64,000 nucleotides of DNA from Roseibium aggregatum (GTDB lineage Bacteria; Pseudomonadota; Alphaproteobacteria; Rhizobiales; Stappiaceae). Position numbers and translations under genes: made by a program. Below, one piece after another: positions 59,544-64,000 of this stretch; within the stretch, counting starts at the first letter, position 1, and every line of letters starts with the position of its first letter. The stretch spans positions 124,001 through 188,000 of the forward strand of contig NZ_JAEKJZ010000007.1 of NCBI RefSeq assembly GCF_017309185.1, read 5' to 3'. The notes beneath the pieces are model-generated. The model worked only from the letters and a program-made list of their open reading frames with translations. It ran no database searches and was not told where the DNA came from.

Positions 59544-60728
59544 TCAGTCCTGGTGCAGATAGACCTGCACCCCTCTGGTGACGGAGCGGATCAGGTCGTC
59601 GCTATCGTAGGCATATCCGAACAGCTCAAGGCGGCCGAACCCCTGCACCTCATGCCCTTCGACCGTTCCCTGCGCCTTTACGGCACCTTCCCAGACCGGC
59701 GATGCGCCGAAGACCGGAATCTCCTGGTCGAGCGTGACCGGCTCGATGACGATATCCGTCCCGTATTGCGGCAGGACGAGGCGATGCCTGAGCGGATAGG
59801 CGGCGCCGCTTCTCCGGCTCACCCAAGGTGCATGAGGCAGCCGCTCGAACCGTCCCTCAACCTTGGCCGCGCCGTCGCCATCCAGACGAATGATGCAGGC
59901 ATCCGCCGTTTCATGTCTCCCGGCAAAGCCCAGCCGCGAAACCAGGAAGTCCAGGCCGTTGTCGAGCGACAAACCCAGCCAGTCCCAGCCAAGCGGATAT
60001 ATGGCGCCGGCGCGCTTCGACAGAAACCAGTTGTCCAGCGTCGGCCCCCGCTGCCGGTCGATCCAGGCGCGTCCCCGGACCGCCCCGGTACCGGACTTCC
60101 CGTCGACCCGAAGCCGGGGACAGGAATAGTAGGAAAAAGCCGGCATGAAATCCGAACTGAATTGCGCGCCATCCTCACAAAGCCAGGGCCTCTCCGGTAT
60201 CAGCGTAACGTCGAGCGCTCCAGCCGCCACCGCGTCACTCTGTGCGCCGGGCAGAACCAGCCGAAATCCGTCTCCATCTTCAAAAAACCGGAACCCGTCC
60301 CATTCGATGGCACATTTCTCCACGGAAACCTTCGCGCGTGTTTCCGCGAATTCAATGCCGCTGATCCTGGCGAAGCCGGCCGATGCAGCCATATGCTTGC
60401 GCAACAGGAAATCGCGGAGAAACCTCGGATACCTGGAATCGATCACTCTGGCGGCAATCGAACGGTAGACATCCGATAGGTCCGTCGAGGCGCGGCTGAC
60501 CAGCTTCACGGTGGAGCCGTCTCCCCGCAACGTGTGAAAAAGCAGCATTTGTGCCGGGTCGCAGCCGGTGGTTTCGGAACGGACCTGAAAAAAGGCGCAC
60601 ATGAAATAGAGGTCGGGGCCGCCAGCCCCATCGATCTGCCCCTGCACGAACCACCACTCGATCGCCGCCTCGGGATCGGCTGCAAGCGTTGGAGGCCAGT
60701 TTCCGACCGTCAAGGGCTCAGAAGTCAA
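59544..60728 (-). CDS. AttH/CrtC-like lipocalin-domain protein
   Basis: A 394-residue protein with no signal peptide visible. DPEAAIEWWFVQGQIDG, LYFMCAFFQVRSE, DGFRFFEDGDGF and WLCEDGAQFSSDFMPAFSYY recall the two-lipocalin fold of hydroxyneurosporene synthase (CrtC) and Agrobacterium AttH; GRAWIDRQRGPTLDNWFLSK and YPLGWDWLGLSLDNG continue it. In Agrobacterium attH follows an ABC ATPase and permeases; here the ABC pair is convergent and ends 14 bases away, supporting a functional link. The start is TTG 60728 with GAGG ten bases upstream. Confidence 0.85.
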   Translation of the reverse strand: MTSEPLTVGNWPPTLAADPEAAIEWWFVQGQIDGAGGPDLYFMCAFFQVRSETTGCDPAQMLLFHTLRGDGSTVKLVSRASTDLSDVYRSIAARVIDSRYPRFLRDFLLRKHMAASAGFARISGIEFAETRAKVSVEKCAIEWDGFRFFEDGDGFRLVLPGAQSDAVAAGALDVTLIPERPWLCEDGAQFSSDFMPAFSYYSCPRLRVDGKSGTGAVRGRAWIDRQRGPTLDNWFLSKRAGAIYPLGWDWLGLSLDNGLDFLVSRLGFAGRHETADACIIRLDGDGAAKVEGRFERLPHAPWVSRRSGAAYPLRHRLVLPQYGTDIVIEPVTLDQEIPVFGASPVWEGAVKAQGTVEGHEVQGFGRLELFGYAYDSDDLIRSVTRGVQVYLHQD

Positions 60729-60932
60729 GTTTTATGCGCCTCATGCCTCGATTGGACTCCGATGGAATTCCAGTCTCCTGGTACCGGAACTTTTTTACCA
60801 ATTGTTTCCGGCGGACAAGAGCTATAAGCAAACACTGTCGCTTTTCCAATAATACAGTTCAAGATCCACCACTTGCCTTATCTCCACGGTCCAACTTTGA
60901 AACTTCTTCTTGAAGAGGCTTGGTACAGGCAG

Positions 60933-61802
60933 GTGAAGCGCTGGTGGAGCGTTTCGCTTGCCGCACTTGTCTTGAGCGCTTGTAGCCATCGCACCGACAA
61001 CGCGCCTTGTCCCACTGCGGAACCGCGGGATCCACCGGCCTGCCGGACCGACGCCGAGCCTTATCCCAGGGTCCTGGTGGCCGGCGCGGAAGTCGGCGCC
61101 CCGGTTTTTGGGCGTATCGCGTCGCTCATCCGGTGGCGCGACGGCTATCTGCACCGGCAACAGGACGCCAAGGTATATCTGCGCTCGAAATTACAGCCGC
61201 TCGATCTCGTTCTCGTCAGTTCCCGCGGCAAGGCGACCCACCGTTTGTTGCCCGGCACCTTCATCCACGTCGCCGTCTACCTGGGAACAGAGAAAGAGCT
61301 TCGCACGCTGGGCCTCTGGAAGGACGAAACCGTCCAGGCTCATGCGGATGCCATCAAAGCGGGAGACATCTTCATCGAAGCCGTTTCGGAGGGGGTCAGA
61401 CTGGCGTCCGCGGACGAGGTTTTCAATGTCGATCAAGCCATTGTCCTGCGCCCTACCGTCGCCTCGCCGAAACGGAAGCGTGCGCTCCTCCGCCACTTTT
61501 TCTCGGAAATCGGCACCGGCTTCGACTTCCGTTTCGACGCCGGCGACGACGAGCGCCTGTTCTGCGCGGAACTCGCCAATCATGTTCTCGCAAATCAGGA
61601 CATTCCCTTGCGCGAGGTTTACGGGCGAACGGCAATCGTTCCCGACGACATCGTCGCCTCGGCGCTGGAAGGCAGGTCCCGGCTTCGCTTCGCCGCCTAT
61701 GTCTCCGCCGATAGAGAAGGCTGGACTGCCGGGAACAAGGCGGATCTGAAACGGGACTATTTTTCCACCTCCGCCGCGGCAAACAGCGGCGCCTGTTCCT
61801 GA
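60933..61802 (+). CDS. Lipoprotein with YiiX-like permuted papain-fold domain
   Basis: A 289-residue exported protein. The lipobox is SVSLAALVLSACS. The domain has His first, in LLPGTFIHVAVYLG, and the presumed nucleophile Cys later in DERLFCAELANHVLANQ, the order of the permuted NlpC/P60-like YiiX/YebB family. Members may cleave or transfer amide or thioester-linked acyl groups; the substrate is unknown. GTG 60933 puts the signal at the N-terminus; the longer TTG frame (60873) is less likely. Confidence 0.82.
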   Translation: MKRWWSVSLAALVLSACSHRTDNAPCPTAEPRDPPACRTDAEPYPRVLVAGAEVGAPVFGRIASLIRWRDGYLHRQQDAKVYLRSKLQPLDLVLVSSRGKATHRLLPGTFIHVAVYLGTEKELRTLGLWKDETVQAHADAIKAGDIFIEAVSEGVRLASADEVFNVDQAIVLRPTVASPKRKRALLRHFFSEIGTGFDFRFDAGDDERLFCAELANHVLANQDIPLREVYGRTAIVPDDIVASALEGRSRLRFAAYVSADREGWTAGNKADLKRDYFSTSAAANSGACS

Positions 61803-62039
61803 TCCGGCAACATGCGCACGAGAACCTCAGGGGGCAGATCGACCGAAAAAGGGGAGAAATCCGCGGTGCGCGTCACAAAACCATGACGGCAGACTTGCTT
61901 TCCGGCGGCCCTTTCTGTATATCCGCGCTCGCGCCTGCACCCCTGGAGGAGGCGCATCTGGACCGATCCCGGACAACTCAAGTCCTGAAGACACGGTGGT
62001 TCGCCGGTCCGCTATCCATACACTCGAAGGAGTTTTGCC

Positions 62040-62660
62040 ATGGCTGCCAGCTATGAGCTGAAGGCGTCGGCACGGGACCGGGTGGGCAAGGGGGCCGCAC
62101 GGGCGCTGCGTCGCGAAGGCCTTCTCCCCGCCGTTATCTACGGTGACAAGAAACCGGCCCTGCCGATCACCATTCCGGTGAAAGAAACCACCCTGACCCT
62201 GCACAAGGGCGGCTTCCTGACCCATATCGGCGTAATCGACGTCGATGGCGAGAAGCATCAGGTCATCGCCAAGGATTTCCAGCTGCACCCGGTGCGTGAC
62301 GACGTTCTGCACGTCGATTTCCTGCGCGTTGCCAAGGGCGCAACCCTGACCGTTGAAATTCCGGTTCACTTCCTCAACGAAGAAGCCTGCCCGGGCCTGA
62401 AGAAGGGCGGTGTCTTGAACATCGTTCGTCACACAGTCGAAATGAACGTTCCGGCGGACAACATCCCCGAAGCGCTCGAAATCGACCTTGCCACCGCTCA
62501 GCCGGGCGACACGCTGCACATCTCAGCAGTCAAGCTTCCGGAAGGCTGCCAGCCGACCATCACGGACCGCGACTTCACCGTCGCGACCATCGCTGCGCCG
62601 GCCGGCATGAAGGAGCCCGAAGAAGAGGCGACTGAAGAAGGCGAAGAAGCAAGCGAATAA
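62040..62660 (+). CDS. rplY: 50S ribosomal protein L25/general stress protein Ctc
   Basis: A 206-residue TL5/CTC-type L25 that binds 5S rRNA. The N-terminal domain (about 1-95: ELKASARDRVGKGAARALRR, LLPAVIYGDKK, DFQLHPVRDDVLHVDFLRV) is joined to the CTC domain (about 96-190: IPVHFLNEEACPGLKKGGVL, LPEGCQPTITDRDFTVATI) and an acidic tail (EEEATEEGEEASE). AAGGAG lies upstream of the ATG. It precedes pth by 108 bases, a conserved pair. Confidence 0.96.
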   Translation: MAASYELKASARDRVGKGAARALRREGLLPAVIYGDKKPALPITIPVKETTLTLHKGGFLTHIGVIDVDGEKHQVIAKDFQLHPVRDDVLHVDFLRVAKGATLTVEIPVHFLNEEACPGLKKGGVLNIVRHTVEMNVPADNIPEALEIDLATAQPGDTLHISAVKLPEGCQPTITDRDFTVATIAAPAGMKEPEEEATEEGEEASE

Positions 62661-62712
62661 GCTTTTCTTCTGCTATACACCCGCAGGAGGCGGCCTCCGC
62701 CCCCTGCTTTCA

Positions 62713-62738
62713 AGCAGCCGTCCTCGGCTGCTTTTTCA
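62713..62738 (+). terminator. Terminator after rplY
   Basis: AGCAGCCG (62713-62720) pairs with CGGCTGCT (62725-62732) around TCCT, followed by TTTTTC. pth lies 30 bases on and may have its own promoter or read-through. Confidence 0.82.
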
Positions 62739-62768
62739 TTTCTGGTCCTGTTCCTCGAAAGACACGCC

Positions 62769-63512
62769 ATGAAACTCATCGTCGGCCTGGGCAATCCGGG
62801 AAGCAAATACGAAGGCAACCGGCACAACATCGGCTTCATGGCGATCGATGAGATCCACAGGCGCCATTCCGGTTTCCAGCCGTGGCGGGCACGTTTTCAG
62901 GGACAAGTGTCGGAAGGCCGGCTCGGCTCCGAAAAGGTCCTTCTGCTCAAGCCATCGACCTACATGAACGAGTCGGGCCGTTCGGTCGGGGAAGCCATGC
63001 GCTTTTTCAAGATCGAACCGGAGGATATCGTCGTCCTTTACGACGAACTCGATCTGCCGCCGGCCAAGTTTCGCATGAAGATCGGCGGCGGCCACGGCGG
63101 CCATAACGGCCTCAGATCGATCACGGCCCATATCGGCGCGGACTACCGGCGTCTCCGGCTCGGCATCGGTCATCCGGGCGACAAGAAGCTCGTCTCCAAT
63201 TATGTGCTCGGAGACTTCGCCAGGGCCGACCGGGATTGGCTCGAGCCGCTGTTGAACGAGATCGCCAATCACGCGGACCTGCTGGCAGAAGGCAAGGACA
63301 GCCAGTTCGCCAACAAGCTGACACTGACGCTTGAGCCGGAAAAGGCGCAACGCAAGGACAAACCCTCCGGGAGCGGCGGCGGCGCGAAGCCTGCAACACC
63401 CAAGGGCCAAAGCCATATCCGTCAGGCCCGCCAGCCAAAGCCTGTCAATGTCCCCAAATCCGGCCCGATGGCCGATATGCTGAAAAAACTGCTCGGTGGT
63501 GACAAGGACTGA
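62769..63512 (+). CDS. pth: Peptidyl-tRNA hydrolase
   Basis: A 247-residue enzyme that frees tRNA from stalled peptidyl-tRNA. KLIVGLGNPGSKYEGNRHNI carries the catalytic His in NRHN; KPSTYMNESGRSV and YDELDLPPAKFRMKIGGGHG with catalytic Asp, then GGHNGLRSITAHIG, complete the site. The C-terminus (about 190-247) is a Lys/Pro/Gly-rich extension (KAQRKDKPSGSGGGAKPATP) longer than in E. coli (about 194 residues total). Confidence 0.96.
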   Translation: MKLIVGLGNPGSKYEGNRHNIGFMAIDEIHRRHSGFQPWRARFQGQVSEGRLGSEKVLLLKPSTYMNESGRSVGEAMRFFKIEPEDIVVLYDELDLPPAKFRMKIGGGHGGHNGLRSITAHIGADYRRLRLGIGHPGDKKLVSNYVLGDFARADRDWLEPLLNEIANHADLLAEGKDSQFANKLTLTLEPEKAQRKDKPSGSGGGAKPATPKGQSHIRQARQPKPVNVPKSGPMADMLKKLLGGDKD

Positions 63513-63634
63513 CCGGAGAGGCGCGAAAAATCAACCAGAACAAGAATATCCGAAGAGCCTCGCTTCATATTTTTGTCACGCCGGGCGCACATTCTGCCAA
63601 GCCGATGCACACGATGACAGTCCGGGAGGTGGTC

Positions 63635-64000
63635 ATGCGTTTCCTGCTTATTTGTCTGGCGCTGGGTCTTTTCAACTCCGTTCCGGCTTCCGCATTTGAG
63701 CGACTTGAAGGTTATTTCATCGCGACGGAAACCTGCGAGGCTTTCCAGAGCAAGAACAAGCAGACGAACCCCGGCAACATCACGACGGCCCCGGACACAG
63801 CTTACAGGATGCTCGGCATCAACAAGCCCGGCGGCGACTATTTTCAGGTCGTGATCGAGGACGCCCCGGTAACCGCATCCCGATGGGTGAGTACCGGCTG
63901 CGGTCTGCATGTCGTCGAAGCCGGCACCCGAACCACTCAGCCCGATGTCGTTGAAGATGTCATCATCCCTCAGGACGGCCCAGAATCGACAGACAACCTG
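63635..64000 (+). CDS. Exported protein, probably a second ribonuclease T2 with N-terminal domain (3' cut by window edge)
   Basis: 122 codons are visible without a stop. GGGAGG lies eight bases before the ATG. The signal peptide (FLLICLALGLFNSVPASA) is followed by ERLEGYFIATETCEAFQSKN, KQTNPGNITTAPDTAYRMLG and SRWVSTGCGLHVVE. This C-x-AFQS-x-K-x-QTNPGN ... RWV-x2-GCG segment is, as I remember it, the extra N-terminal domain of a group of alphaproteobacterial RNase T2 proteins. The catalytic VHGLWP and HEW-x2-HG motifs would lie beyond base 64000, so the call is an inference. Confidence 0.6.
   Translation, partial: MRFLLICLALGLFNSVPASAFERLEGYFIATETCEAFQSKNKQTNPGNITTAPDTAYRMLGINKPGGDYFQVVIEDAPVTASRWVSTGCGLHVVEAGTRTTQPDVVEDVIIPQDGPESTDNL

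Noticed and set aside
61803..62039. Possible small gene or tRNA in the gap before rplY
   Set aside because: No cloverleaf or T-loop motif can be built; a 74-codon minus frame has no ribosome site. Only a small GCGCCT/AGGCGC hairpin is seen.

Overview
This 64 kb window is GC-rich chromosomal DNA from an alphaproteobacterium, most likely a Hyphomicrobiales (Rhizobiales) member of the Roseibium/Labrenzia/Stappia type. Family content points this way: DUF1176, DUF1344, DUF1402, a ClpS2-type ClpS, an Omp25/31-like beta-barrel, a MarR/OmpR pair like PetP/PetR, a TL5/CTC-type L25, and a cold-shock protein with the alphaproteobacterial N-terminus. The genus call is inference. I see no rRNA, tRNA, CRISPR array, phage module or full insertion sequence. 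Most of the window is ordinary core chromosome.

Layout. 1-2.2 kb: 3' part of a chemotaxis receptor, then a MerR regulator overlapping a carboxymuconolactone decarboxylase-like gene. 2.6-6 kb: a Tat-exported family 5 solute-binding protein divergent from choline sulfatase, with a 26-bp BetI-like palindrome between them. 6-11.8 kb: DoxX, a large one-haem periplasmic protein, a CHASE4-like/GGDEF diguanylate cyclase, a secreted tandem MVL-type lectin and two small DUF1344-like exported proteins. 11.8-17.3 kb: an unusually long UvrB, a GIY-YIG gene enclosed by palindromic repeats, and a DUF1176 protein. 17.9-25.9 kb: a long coiled-coil protein, ClpS, a coupled chalcone isomerase-like/MFS/DUF6665-like operon, DUF1402, an MBL-fold hydrolase and a second DUF1176. 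26-31 kb: an RGG-rich cold-shock protein, GNAT-RlmJ, RNase T2, a GST and an outer-membrane barrel.

31.8-43 kb: Na+/Ca2+ antiporter, UvrC, TPR-sulfotransferase, EEP hydrolase, NsrR-like Rrf2 regulator, HlyU, then PgsA-MoaD-MoaE, a Bcr/CflA efflux pump, and an oxidoreductase/TetR divergent pair with twin operators. 43.8-51 kb: IlvE, MarR, OmpR-type regulator and histidine kinase, CsaA, TetR, ProC, YbjN, UbiK. 51-57 kb: Lgt, MidA/NDUFAF7-like methyltransferase, PgeF, an M24 protein, a lipoprotein and Prs. 57-64 kb: MlaC-like protein with an ABC ATPase and FtsX-type permease, convergent with an AttH/CrtC-like lipocalin protein, a YiiX-like lipoprotein, L25, Pth, and the start of what looks like a second RNase T2.

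Working together: UvrB and UvrC are both here (nucleotide excision repair). MoaD and MoaE form molybdopterin synthase. Lgt, PgeF, UbiK and PgsA serve the envelope. The strongest unexplained signals are the mirror-symmetric palindromic repeats around the GIY-YIG gene, a 149-bp MITE-like element with a related solitary end 6 kb away, a stop codon sitting in the loop of a perfect 14-bp hairpin, and the low-complexity extensions on UvrB and the cold-shock protein.
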